Origin: Pneumocystis sp. 'macacae'
Taxonomy: Eukaryota > Ascomycota > Pneumocystomycetes > Pneumocystales > Pneumocystaceae
Assembly: GCA_018127085.1 (NCBI GenBank)
Contig: CM030731.1
Location: forward strand, 403,564 to 467,563
Length of the DNA: 64,000 nucleotides
Direction of reading: 5' to 3'
Both the position numbers and the translations under genes were made by a program. Shown one piece after another: positions 36,501 through 47,924 of the stretch. Below the pieces are notes generated by a model. The model did not search any database, was not told the origin of the DNA, and saw only the letters and a list, made by a program, of their open reading frames with translations. Within the stretch, counting starts at the first letter, position 1, and the number at the start of each line of letters is the position of its first letter.

Positions 36501-39300
36501 GACTAATATCAAAACCTTTATTAATAATTATACTAAATAAATGGTTTAATAGAAATTTTATATTTAGTATTTAATGAAGAATGTCAATTTTTTAATAATA
36601 GTATGAAATACTGAGATAGTGTCTCTTGAAAATCTAATGACACTACTATCCTTAATATCTTTCAGAATTAACCTTCAATAGTAATACAAGCGAGTGAAAG
36701 ACTAAAAGTTTGTAATGATCTCAAAAAGAAGCATATTAAGTTTAATTTAAAAAAAAAGGTACATAAATAAAAAAAAAACAAAATATTATAAAATTCTGAA
36801 AAATCCAACCCTAAAGGTAAAAATAATACACAAAAAACTCAAACATTTAATAAAAACAAAGAAAAACAATCACTAAGATTTAAAGGTAGTATTCAAAATA
36901 AGTACATTGAATTAAAAAAACTTGGTAATCTAATTAATAAATAAGTTTCAGAGTTGAATTATAATAATTAAATTAACAAGGATTCTTATTTTTAAAGGGA
37001 ATATATTGTATTCTTATAAAGAATTCCAAAAAATTAAGAAATTTGTATTATCAGAAATGGGACAATGTCTAGAAAAACCACTTTAAAAACACTAAAGGAG
37101 CAAAATTTCAACAATGAAAGAAAATATAGAAAGGAATTAAAAGGGTATTGTCTAAAAATAAACGAAGAGAGTGAATAAATGACACAAATGTTTTAATATC
37201 TGATATACGTAAGAATCTCTAAAGAAAAAAGTAAATTTCAATTGTCTTTAAAAATGAAAGTAAAAAAACATTTATAAATATTACTAATAAATTGTACCTT
37301 TTACTTATTTGAATAATAATGCTTTTGCAAATAGAATAACATAAACATAGAAAAGCAGATCTGCAGAAGGTTTAAAAATTAATGCAAAAGACGTAGCATA
37401 TAAAGCATTTAATTCACATTCTAATTCTACAAAACTTGTGATTATATTAGCAAAAAAAATACTTCTAAAAAAAAATTTATAGAAACAATACCAAAAAGTA
37501 TTTTATTATAGACACATCCAAAATACAAGATTACATGCATTGTTAACGCTAAATTTAAATTGACGAAAATTAATGAAAGAAAAATTCAAACAAATTTTGA
37601 GAGATAACTACAAAAATCTTTAAAAATATAAAATTCTAAAAGATTTATCTCAAAATAACTGAATAACAGTAGAAAGCATGATAATTTGACTGAACTTTCA
37701 GAATATGATCAAATTATTTTTGAAAAAATAAACATATATTTTTATAGATAATATAGGAAAAATTATAGCACAATTCATTAGTATTTTATAACAGAAAAAT
37801 TGGAAATCTAAAATTAAATTACATTTATTTAAAAAATTAAATTTTTTTTTAAAACTATACAGCAATCTAGAAACAATGTATTCTAAGAAAGCCTTTGATA
37901 TATTGATAAATAGAGCGCTGTAAAAATATTGCTAAGAATATTACAGAGTTCAAATAGAATATAGATTGAAAATTTTCAAAAATTTTCAAAAGATTTTAAT
38001 AAAAATTATTAATTATATAAAAGAAAAGAACAATTAATCGTTTCTATTATGTACGAAATCAGAAAAACAATCTTTGTATTTTCAACAAATTTACAAATAA
38101 AAACTCTACAAAAATATTTAAATAAAACTGGAATCTTCTGACAAACAAAAATTGTAAAGAATTACAGAAATAAATATTACAATAGAACTTAGAAAACCAA
38201 GCACTTATGTTATATACTGGACCAGCACAGTAATTATTTAGGGGATCTAGAATAATCAAAAAAGGAATTAAGGATAAAAGATTTGAATAATTTCAATCTA
38301 TACATGGAAAAATTAAGTAATGATTAAATTAGAAAAGGGAAAATTCAACTTGTTCTTTCATCTATATAAAAACTAATAAAAATATCCCAGAAAATGTTAA
38401 ATCTAGGTTTATGGAGAGCAAGTATAAAAGAAAATAGTATTTTAGAAAATCTAAAGAAAGGTTATGAAAAAGAACCAATTAATGCTCTTTGAAAACCATG
38501 TTGTAATAAATTTATTTTGGATTACAAAGTTCTATTAAATGCTAGCTGTAAAGATTCTGAAAAGCTTAAATTCGAATTATTTATTGAAACAAAAACACTA
38601 AAAACAATCAATGAATTGAAACACAGCTTATCAATTAATGATGAGTATAAATTACATAACGGTTATTGTACATTATAGAGGAACACAACAAACCAGTATT
38701 TTATCTAAAATAAAGAAAAAAAGACCGAATTAGAAAAAGATTCTAAAAAGTATATAAAAATGAAAAAAATAGTATTTAAAATATTAAAACTTATAGATAT
38801 AAATTAAAAAAGACGAATATGAAAATATTAAAAAGAAACGGGAAATTTAGCAAGAAGTATTATTTTTGCTTTATTCACACTGAAAAAGATAACAAATAAT
38901 AGATTAAAGAATGAGGCTGTACATAATTTTCAAAATTTGTCTACTGAAGAGATATGTTACGATTTAAACTTGTAAAAAATACAAAGTTACAAATTACAGA
39001 AAAAAGTTACAAGCAACTATTTAAATTGATAATACATACATTTATTTTGTAAAATTAAGGGGAATATGTTATTGCTCACGAAAAAAGATTGGGTTTAAAA
39101 AAGAATATTCAATTAGTGAGAAAATATAAAAAATAGTAAATTCTAAGAAAAATCATGAAACTATTTAAAAAGTTTTAATAAGAATAATCACAGAAAAAAC
39201 AATCACAATGACCAAAATAGGTGAGGCAAAAAATAACATAAGAAGAAAAATACATTACAATTTAGACGAAACACATGGATTGCATGCATATTAAAAGTGT
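36500..39300 (+). pseudogene. Decayed MSG surface-glycoprotein gene
   Basis: Stop-riddled remains of an MSG gene, same orientation as the intact array, with fragments in the right order. Near 36,572 EECQFFNN matches the EKQCLFFE block of MSG-D. At about 36,690 ERLKVCNDLKKKH matches LRTNCYQKKR-like sequence. At 37,086-37,178 ERKYRKELKGYCLKINEESE matches the GKCKKKLQEVCPELGQESDE block. At 38,391-38,680 a longer piece has PCCNKFI (PYCNKY/PFCNKF in the others), then TINELKHSL and NGYC (LDELKGHL and DGYC in MSG-C). At 38,808 KDEYENIKKKRE matches KEKDYEDIKKKAE, and near 38,950 EEICYDL follows. Spacing between fragments is close to that of MSG-D. At least three in-frame stops; AT-drifted composition. 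Confidence 0.75.
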
Positions 39301-40694
39301 ATAAGCGCGTTTATATCAGCCTAAGTAACTACATTGATCACAATGCTAATGCTAATGAAGTGATACCAACCTATGAAGTATGTAATAAACTAGAGATATA
39401 AAATTACAGATTTAAAACCAAATGGAAATTTAAGAATGAATACATGGAACGTAATTGGAACAATAATATAAATAGCTATTTTAGTTACAAGCAAAATATA
39501 ACCAAATTTAAGATAAAACATATATATTTAATAGATAAACGTTATAACAAAAAAGTGGACAAAAAATAACATTTTTAGTGTTAATTTATCATACATCTTA
39601 ACTAAAAGGATTATATTTTCTACACAATTGGCCCATATTTTTAACCTAACTAGCCTCTTTTTGCCTATGTCTTTATCTAATCATTTTTAGATCTGCCCTT
39701 ATCACTGATCTACCCTTATCTCTGATCTTCCTTTTATCTCTCAAATACCCCATGGGGTACTCTCATACATGTCGATCAAAAATAAGACTAATAGAAACCC
39801 TAAATATTAAAATATACGCATTGAACTAATAGAATTATAAATAGTATTCCTAACTAAAGCTAATAAAACATGAATAAAAGGTATACGAATACAACTTGAA
39901 TATATGAAAATTAAAATAATCAAAATAAAGCAAAAATAAGTGAATATTAGGACATAACAGTGCTTCTTGGATATCTTAGATATCTTAAAATCTATCAGTA
40001 TAAAAAATATACAAGAAACTTGTACAAGCAGTTAAAAAAGCGCAGCATTTGAAATAAAGAATGAATAAAGCATCGAACATCAAGTTTCAAAAACAATTAT
40101 CATTGAAGATTATTTTTATAATTTGAATTGTATGAAATGGAAAGAATCAGCAGAAAGTTCAAAAAACACATACTATATATGGGGATTACTTTAAGCTTGA
40201 ATCAATAAAACTAGATATAAAAGTGAATAAATATGCAAAATAGCTTTAAATAAACAATAGATAACATGAAGCTTAATTAAATTATCTTTTTAGAAAAAAC
40301 TTAGAAGTCTGATAAAGATAGATTTAATAAAGTCAAAGCTGAAATGATAGTATTTGCATATACAGATACTAAAAAATAAAAGGAATTACTGGAAAATGGT
40401 AGGAGATAAGAGCTATGAAAATATTGCCAACAAAATCATTTAAAACTCCAAAAATAATTTTGTAAAAATTTACAGATATTAGGATACATACAAGCTTGTA
40501 AACTCAGCAAAAAGCAGGTTATACAATTGTAGCAGAGGACAGCAGTTAAAACTGTAATTATCTGTCCGTTTATCTATTGTATATTCATTATTAATTTATT
40601 ATCGTTTCCCCATTTTTTATGAGAACGCTTCCCGATATTCCAATGTCAAATATGAAGCATTTTTTATGAAAGCTATTGCTTATTGTCATTATAA
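39301..40694. promoter_or_regulatory. Upstream region of MSG-A
   Basis: About 1.4 kb before the MSG-A start. Near 39,685-39,740 three similar units combine a GATCT-like word with CCCTTATC or TTTTATCTC (reverse-strand GATAAG), then a perfect 14-bp palindrome TACCCCATGGGGTA at 39,746-39,759. The same ACCCC and GATAAG words recur upstream of the CRJE genes. A promoter role is inference. Confidence 0.4.
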
Positions 40695-43600
40695 ATGAAA
40701 GCATTTGTGCTAGCCGGATTTCTTGGCATAGCACTTGCTTTTTCGAAAAATATTGGTATTGCGTTTTTTCTTTTTCTCCTATTTAATTTTCTTAGAATTT
40801 GTTCATAAAAGATCTAATGCATTAGTGCCACCATATACTTCATCAGGCTTCATAGGGTATAGAAACATTTAAACAGGAACAAAATGCCAGAGTTAATGTT
40901 TCTTATGCAGTGAAGAGGGGATTTTGGCTTTGATTTTGGGGAAAGATGCAACAGATAATAAATGTGAACAGAAGTTAAAAGAATACTGCAAGAGTTTAGA
41001 AGAGATGGGTTTAGAGCCAAAAAATTTGCATCCTACACTAGAAGAACTTTGTAAACAAATGGGACAAAAATGCATTGATCTCAAAACTAAAATTACTGCC
41101 AATTCAAGTCAAGCCAAGAGTTTTCTTGAAGATTTTTCTAATGCTCTTACTGCTAATGAAATTACTTTAACAAAAACTGAATGTAATCATATTCATATTC
41201 AATATACAATTTTCCGGGAATTCACCGGTTTTCGTTCTCTCTGCGATAGTTTAGATGAACAATGTCATGAAGCTATACTTGAAACTCTAACGTATGAAGC
41301 CCTTTCAAGGGCCCTTGTCCGGAATTTGGAAACTGAAAAAGCGTGTAATGCAAAAATTCCAGACTTTTGCTCAGTGCTAGCAAGGGAAAACTATTATTTA
41401 TTTTGGTATTGTTTCCTTCAAAAACATATATGTAAAGTTCTTCCTACTCGAGAAAAAAGAATCTGCGAATCTCTTGAGGAAGATATCAAAACTGTGCTTG
41501 AAAATAATGATAAATTAGAAAAGGATTGTCACTCTCTTCTTGAGAAATGTTACTTCCACTCACCAAACTGTGAGGATCCGGTACAACAGGGATGTATAAA
41601 GCTTAGGAACGGTTGTAAGGGGAAAAATATCGTGTATTCCCCCCCCCCCCCCCATACTCATCTTTTTGACCCATTGAAATTTCCACCTACACTTCAAGAG
41701 AAAATAGGTCTGGATCGGCTTTTTGCTGAAGCAGAAGCCGTGGGTCTTTTAAATATTAAGCTTTCGTTTCCAGAAATTCGTCGTTTTTTGCTATTAGCAT
41801 ATCATAATACAAATCCAAGTAACGATAAAATAGTGAGATGTACTTATTATCTAGGAAACTGTACTTTTCGCCATTTAAAAGAATTAGGGAGCTTATGTAA
41901 TACGACTAATCATACTGAAGTATGTGAACAAATAAACAATACTGTAAAAGGAGAATGTGATTCTTTTAAATTAGCTCTTCAACAAAAAGGATTATTTAAA
42001 TTAGAAAGTGGAGCTAAAGACATGTTTTATACTTTGGATAGACTATCTGAAGTGATTCATGAAAAAGTGTATGCAGATCTTATTTCAAAATGCTATTACC
42101 TGCAATCACATTGCGGTAATGATTTCCTAGATGCGTGTGGACTTCTAAAAGCAATACATCGTAGAGCTCAGCTTTCTAATTTAGCAAAAGAGGTATTAGT
42201 GGAAGAATTATTTGGTTTTCTTCATGATTGGACTTCAGATGGGGTTAAAAAATGTGCAGTAAAACTTGTAGAAAGATGTCAAAAAGTTAGAAACGACAGT
42301 ATAGATTTGCTTTCAATGTGTTTGAAACCAGGAGAAACGTGCGAAGAACTTATGTGGGATCTTGGAAGAAGAAGTTCCCAATTATACTCTATTTTGGGTA
42401 AAAAGAGGGATTATCCAGAAGAAAAAGATTGTGTTATTTTGGAGAAAGAATGCGAGAATCTATCAAAGGATTTTGAGGAGTTTAATGCACCTTGCAGCAC
42501 ATTGAGAAGGAATTGTGCTCATCTGAGAAATGCGCAGAAATTGAAAGACGCTTTGTTGAGTAAAAATAGTGACGTTTTGGTAACGGTTGATAACTGCGCA
42601 AAATATTTAGAAACGAAATGTCCTCGATGGTTTATGAGGGAAATGAGTCCATTTAGTCTTATATGTATAGCACACTACAAAACGTGTCTTAGAATACGCG
42701 GGGATGTACAAAATCATTGCTCTGCACTTGAGCAGAATATGAAAATCGAGAATGTTGTCAAGCAATCAGAAGACGATAAAGAAAGGGATAATATTTGTTT
42801 TCTTTGGGAGGAATACTGCGATATGCTCATGGGAAACTGCCCTGATAAACTGAAGCAAGACAATAATGGAGATGGACTGTGTGTGAAACTCAAAGGAAAC
42901 TGCAAGACATTTCGCGACAAGTTTCCCTTACTGAAAGCCCTGATGTACAATATAAAGGGATCTTTAACAGACAAGGATGTATGCACTACTCGGTTAAAGG
43001 ACTACTGCGCAAGCTCAATAGAATCAAATAAAACACTTGAAGATTCATGCAAAGAATATAACGAAGATGACACAAGGGATAAAATTTGCGTCAAGTTCGT
43101 TAAATGGATGGAAATATTGTGCAATAATTTGCCAACTAAGCTGAATAAAGTTGCTAAAGATTTGGAAGATAGGGTAGCTGAATTTGAAGAAACTAAAGAG
43201 CAAGCCGAAAAAGCCACTAGCGATTCAGGTTTATTCTTAGTGGCATCTCAGGCAGCGGATGAGAAGCAGAATCATCGCCTCGCCGCACGTGGCAATGTCA
43301 CGGCTTACATCAGACTTGTGCGTCGAGACGATCTGGATATAGAGTCATCTGTGCGTCATGGACTCGCATTTGATCTGATGTCTCTGGTTCTAGAGCTGTA
43401 CTTGGAGGCCAAAGATATCTGTGACCATTTTATCGAAGAGTGTGCGTTTGAGGATGATTGCCTTAATTTTAAGAATCCATGCCAGGAAATACGCGAGCAT
43501 TGTAAGGCATTTGTATTGCCTAAAGCAGTGTCTCCAACAGAAACGTCTGTCTTGACCGTAACGGTTACAGACTCAACGACCATGACGGGTGACAAACCAA

Positions 43601-43881
43601 AGCCCACTGTAACGATGAAAGATGGGATCTGCGTGGTAATCGATTCAAAGACAACCTGGGTGACAAGCAAATCGGTCTCTAGAAAGACAAAGACACATAC
43701 TTCAGTGACAACATCTACACAGAAATGCAAGCCAGTGCCGTGTACGACGGAAGATGCACGAACAAAAGAGCCAGAAACAGGTGGAGCAGATACGGAAGTG
43801 CCGAGCGAGGGGACAAAGATATCAGGGTTGACAGTAATGAATATTGTTATATGGGTAATGGGAGCTTTTATTGTGATTTAA
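40695..43881 (+). CDS. MSG-A: MSG-family surface glycoprotein with its own signal peptide and two introns
   Basis: Surface glycoprotein of the MSG superfamily, probably independently transcribed. Exon 1 (40695-40755) encodes the signal MKAFVLAGFLGIALAFSKN. A 40-nt intron (40756-40795) and exon 2 (40796-40856, with the Kex2-type site HKRS) lead to a 54-nt intron (40857-40910), then one long exon starting EEGILALIL, the start of the first MSG repeat. Cys-rich MSG domains follow to about residue 850, N-glycosylation sites are frequent, and a Ser/Thr-rich stalk (about 43,520-43,720) and hydrophobic GPI signal IVIWVMGAFIVI close the protein. It lacks the CRJE. A run of 15 C at 41,639-41,653 encodes Pro residues. 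It diverges most from the other three. The layout (own ATG plus introns, telomere-distal) resembles the non-type-I msg families of P. jirovecii. Confidence 0.88.
41639..41653 (+). repeat. 15-C homopolymer within MSG-A coding sequence
   Basis: Uninterrupted run of fifteen C encoding the Pro stretch YSPPPP. It lies at the hinge where the other MSG genes read PPGPPFDPTRP or similar with mixed codons. The frame is open on both sides in this sequence. Length change of one base would shift the frame. Confidence 0.9.
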
Positions 43882-44431
43882 AGGGAATAATGAGCATTTG
43901 CATTGGGTTAAAAACTAAAAGAAAATAATGAGCATTTGTATTGGGCTATGAAATTAGGGAATTAGAAAATAATTTAAAAATGATTCCTAGAGGGAATATA
44001 GATATGCAATATAAAAATATAAATATTTAGAACATGCTTTCAACATAGATATGGAATGCTGGACATTGAATAGAATACTAGTCATTTAGACAGTCCCAAG
44101 CTCGCCTCGTGCCTAACTAGTGAGCCCTCAGTTTCAAGTTTATTCTTTTGAATCACGTTGTGGTTTCTTTGAATAATCATTATTTTATAAAACTAAGAAT
44201 TGTATTTTAAAGTTAACGTTCGACCTTTTCGAATCAGAAGATTTTGGTTTTTCAGTTGGATATTTCCAAATTCTACTCACCATTGATTAAAAGGGTGCAC
44301 AAGAGTAGTAATTAGTGCTGGGATAGCATGGGATTACTTGTTTTTTTGAGGAATATGAAAATCTCACTATTTCTTGGCGTTCCAATGAAAGCAAAATGAA
44401 ATAGAAGTGTACCATACTTTAAGACCTTGTT
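43882..44431. other. Spacer between MSG-A and MSG-B
   Basis: About 550 bases, AT-rich, lacking the TTACCCC and GTCACGTGAC words that mark the next two spacers. A direct word AATGAGCATTTG occurs twice just after the MSG-A stop (about 43,890 and 43,927). No gene seen. Confidence 0.5.
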
Positions 44432-47400
44432 TTGCAGGATTCCGCATGGGCAGTGGCGCGGGCGGTTAAGAGGCGGGCACAAGCAGCACAGAATGATGAG
44501 ATTGATGAGGAGCATATTTTTGCATTGATTTTGAAAGGAGATTATAATGATAATACTAAATGCAAGAAAAAACTAAAAGAATACTGTGAAAATTTGAAAG
44601 GAATAGATGAAAACTTTAGAATCTATTCAAAATTAAAAGAAACATGCAAAGAAGATAAAAAGCAGGAAGAAAAATGCACAGAATTAAAAAATAAAGTTAA
44701 AACAAAATGCACTGCATTTGAAACGGAACTTGGGAAAGTAGAAAAAGATACTTCGAAATTAACTCATGATGATTGCAAAAAGAATGAACAACAATGTTTG
44801 TTTTTGGAAGGAGCATGTCCAAAAGAACTTACAGAGAAGTGTAATGAGCTAAGGAATAAATGTTATCAAAAAAAAAGAGACGGAGTGGCAGAAGAAGTTC
44901 TTTTAAGAGCAGTTCGCGGGAGTATTGAGAGTGATGATGATTGTAAAAAAAAGCTCAAGGAAGTTTGTTTAAAATTGAGCCAAGAAAGTAATGAGTTAAC
45001 AAAACTTTGCCTTGATCAAGAAGCAACGTGCAAAAAATTTGTAGCAAAAAGACAAGAAAAATGCACTGCTCTAGAAGAAATTGTTGGAAAAGCACTCCCC
45101 GATAGAAACGGATTAAGAGAGAAATGTTTATCACTGCTCGAACAATGTTACTTTCACAGAGGGGACTGTCAGGGGGATAAATCGGAATGCAATAAAGCTT
45201 CTAGCCAAAATTGTAAAGAATATATACCAGACTGCGATAAATTAGCACAAGAATGCCAAAAGCAAAACATCGCGTATATACCGCCAGGACCGCCTTTTGA
45301 CCCGACGAGGCCGGCGGCATCGCTGGCAGAAGACATAGGACTGGAAAAGCTTTATAGGGATGCAGAGGAGGACGGCGTTGTTATCGGGGGGCAGCGTGTG
45401 GGGGATGCGACTGCTTTGTTGGCACTGTTGATTCAGGATAAAGCTCTTACGAAAAATGGTGATAAAGAAAAATGTCAAGAAGTCCTCGGAAAAAAATGTA
45501 AAAACACTCATGAACATGAGGCTCTAGAGAATCTATGTAATGGAAATGATTTAAGTGAAGATGGGAAGAAGACATGTGGAGAATTGGAAAAAGATATTAA
45601 CAAAACTTGTACAAATCTTACACCAACGATTCTTAAAAATAATCTTTATGACGAAAAAAATATACATAATGGAATCATTGGATGGGAGCAGTTACCAACA
45701 TTTCTTAGCAGCGAAGAGTGTGCAAGATTAGAATCTTATTGTCTTTATTTTGAAAAGAGTTGTCATGATGGAGAAAAAGCGTGTATGAATGTGAGGGCAG
45801 CGTGCTACAAAAGAGGGCTTGATGCGCGTGCAAACAGCATGTTGCAAAGAGAAATGCGGGGGCTGCTGCATGGTTCAAATGAAACGTGGCGTAAAGAATT
45901 TCAAGAAAAATTAGTGAAAGTCTGTGGAGAACTGAAGGGAAATAAAGGGACCTTTCCGTACGACGAGTTGCTTGTTCTGTGTGTACAGCCACTAAAGGCA
46001 CTCCGGTTGCTTACGCATGATCACCAGATGAGAACGGTCTTTCTGCGGGAACAACTGGACAAGAAGCGGGATTTCCCGGGGGACAAGGACTGCAAGGAGC
46101 TGGGGAGGAAGTGTCAAGAACTGAGGCAGGATTCGAATGAAATCAGGTGGCCGTGCTATACGCTGGAGCAGCAGTGCGAGCGGCTGGGGACGACAGAACT
46201 GCTGAAGGCGCTTTTACTTAGTGAACATAAGGATACGCTGAAAGACTATGCGGGTTGCGAGAAGTATTTGAAAGAAAAGTGTAATCTATGGGCTAGGAGG
46301 GGAGACGGGCGCTTTTCTCTCGTATGTGCCTTCCAGAACGCTACGTGTAAGCTGATGGTAGATGATGTGCAAAGTAGGTGCAACGTATTTGAAAAGAATA
46401 TAAAAACTTCAGAAATCGTTAATTTTCTTAAAAATATTACAAAGGAAATAACATCATTGGGGAGAATCTGTCCTTTTTGGTATCCATATTGCAATAAGTA
46501 TGAGCCTAACTGTCCGGGAGTTTTAAAAAAGGATGAACTTTGCGTAAATCTTAAGAAATACTGCGAACCATTTTACACCAGGAAGGCATTGGAAGATGCT
46601 CTCAAGGTGGAGCTTCGCGGAAAATTGGGTGACAAAAATGAATGTATTCCTGCACTACAGAGCTATTGCACAATATTGGAAAACGTAAAAAATGCATCGA
46701 TCAGTAATCTGTGCAAAGCTAACACCAAGGATAACGGTCAAAAGGACGATAATCAAGTTAGAAAGGAGCTCTGCCAGAAACTTGTGGCAGAAGTAAAGCA
46801 GCAATGTGCAATATTACCAGCGGAATTAGAACAACTAGCAGAAGATCTGAAAAAGGATTTGGAGAAATTTAATGAACTTAAAAAACAGGCAGAGAAAGCA
46901 ATTAAAGACTCTAACCTTGTTTTGTCTCTTGCAAAGACAGGTGGAGATAACGCGGAAAATGGGGGCAAAAAGGACGCAGCAGTAAACAGGGATAAAGATA
47001 CCATGAAGCATGTAAAGATAGTGCGGAGAGGGGCTAAAGATGTGCCGGTCACAGAGCTAGAGGCGAGAGCATTGGATTTGGCAGCAGATGTGTTAGCAAA
47101 ATATGTAGAATTGAGGGAGCGATGCACCCGGCTAAACTCGGATTGCGGGATTAGGAAGGATTGCAAAGAGATAGAAGAAGTGTGCAAGAATATTGACAAG
47201 ACATGTAGCGGTCTGAAGCCGCTAGACATAAAGTCACAGGAAATAGTGACACAGAACGTCACAACGACGACGACGAAGACTGTCGGACCAGAAGGAAAGA
47301 CAATAGAAGAACTGTGTAAATCAATCAAGACAACGGACACGTGGGTTACAAAGACATCGACGCACACCAGTACATCGACATCTACGTCAACTACTACATC

Positions 47401-47557
47401 TACAGTAACACTAACATCAACGAGGCGCTGTAAGCCTACAAAGTGCACAACAGGGGATGAGGCGGGGGATGTGACGCCAAGCGGGGGGTTGAGGATAACA
47501 GGGTGGAGTGTAATGAAGGGGGTGTTATTAGGAATGGTTATTTCGGTTATGATTTAA
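44432..47557 (+). CDS. MSG-B: CRJE-started major surface glycoprotein gene without start codon
   Basis: Type-I MSG gene, intact frame of about 1040 codons. The open frame begins at a TTG; there is no in-frame ATG near the CRJE (VARAVKRR, 44453-44476), which suggests a silent copy needing recombination downstream of an expression-site leader. The Kex2-type KR site in the CRJE would separate the leader from the mature protein. Repeated Cys-rich MSG domains follow (DDDCKKKLKEVCLKLSQES, WPCYTLEQQC, PYCNKYEPNC). Then come a coiled-coil region near residue 800, a Thr/Ser stalk with STHTSTSTSTSTTT, and the GPI signal VMKGVLLGMVISVMI. Part of the body (about 46,000-46,330) is more GC-rich than the rest. 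Confidence 0.93.
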   Translation: MQDSAWAVARAVKRRAQAAQNDEIDEEHIFALILKGDYNDNTKCKKKLKEYCENLKGIDENFRIYSKLKETCKEDKKQEEKCTELKNKVKTKCTAFETELGKVEKDTSKLTHDDCKKNEQQCLFLEGACPKELTEKCNELRNKCYQKKRDGVAEEVLLRAVRGSIESDDDCKKKLKEVCLKLSQESNELTKLCLDQEATCKKFVAKRQEKCTALEEIVGKALPDRNGLREKCLSLLEQCYFHRGDCQGDKSECNKASSQNCKEYIPDCDKLAQECQKQNIAYIPPGPPFDPTRPAASLAEDIGLEKLYRDAEEDGVVIGGQRVGDATALLALLIQDKALTKNGDKEKCQEVLGKKCKNTHEHEALENLCNGNDLSEDGKKTCGELEKDINKTCTNLTPTILKNNLYDEKNIHNGIIGWEQLPTFLSSEECARLESYCLYFEKSCHDGEKACMNVRAACYKRGLDARANSMLQREMRGLLHGSNETWRKEFQEKLVKVCGELKGNKGTFPYDELLVLCVQPLKALRLLTHDHQMRTVFLREQLDKKRDFPGDKDCKELGRKCQELRQDSNEIRWPCYTLEQQCERLGTTELLKALLLSEHKDTLKDYAGCEKYLKEKCNLWARRGDGRFSLVCAFQNATCKLMVDDVQSRCNVFEKNIKTSEIVNFLKNITKEITSLGRICPFWYPYCNKYEPNCPGVLKKDELCVNLKKYCEPFYTRKALEDALKVELRGKLGDKNECIPALQSYCTILENVKNASISNLCKANTKDNGQKDDNQVRKELCQKLVAEVKQQCAILPAELEQLAEDLKKDLEKFNELKKQAEKAIKDSNLVLSLAKTGGDNAENGGKKDAAVNRDKDTMKHVKIVRRGAKDVPVTELEARALDLAADVLAKYVELRERCTRLNSDCGIRKDCKEIEEVCKNIDKTCSGLKPLDIKSQEIVTQNVTTTTTKTVGPEGKTIEELCKSIKTTDTWVTKTSTHTSTSTSTSTTTSTVTLTSTRRCKPTKCTTGDEAGDVTPSGGLRITGWSVMKGVLLGMVISVMI
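44453..44476 (+). other. CRJE (conserved recombination junction element) of MSG-B
   Basis: 24-nt GC-rich element encoding VARAVKRR, matched nearly base for base at MSG-C and MSG-D. In Pneumocystis the CRJE is the shared site at which silent msg genes join the upstream conserved sequence of the expression site. Confidence 0.88.
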
Positions 47558-47924
47558 GAGTGAATGAACATGGTTTGGGAATGGCATGTATATTTAAGGG
47601 AATGATTAACATGAAGTGCATTTAAAAAGACATATCCTTACATAGTTCTTCCGTGTCCCCGTTTGATCAATATTTTGTGTTGATCTGTCGCAGTTTTACT
47701 CTTGCGTTTACCCCACATTACCCCACATAAATTTTGGATTTGTCACGTGACAGATAACGAAAGATAAGAGGCACACTGAATATTTCTTAGTTTTACGTGA
47801 AATCTCTTTAAAATGAAAGCAATAAGATTGTCTTTGCGTGTGATAATAATGGATCTAACACAAACTTTAGAGAAAGTGAGATGCATAGCCCAACCACTGC
47901 TGCATTGGTTTTGTTGGACAGAAT
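47558..47924. promoter_or_regulatory. MSG-B/MSG-C spacer with conserved module
   Basis: Begins with a 71-nt tract (from the stop codon, 47,555-47,625) identical to the tract after MSG-C. Then TTACCCC words at about 47,708-47,723, a GTCACGTGAC palindrome at 47,742-47,751 and AGATAAGAGGCACAC at about 47,762, in the same order as in the next spacer. No ORF. The function is unknown; E-box and GATA-like factor binding is possible. Confidence 0.6.

Noticed and set aside
46753..47448. 231-codon Val/Ser-rich minus-strand frame inside MSG-B, with a counterpart in MSG-D (53,668-54,180)
   Set aside because: Both are the complement of the Thr/Ser stalk and helix-coding sequence of the MSG genes; classic shadow frames.
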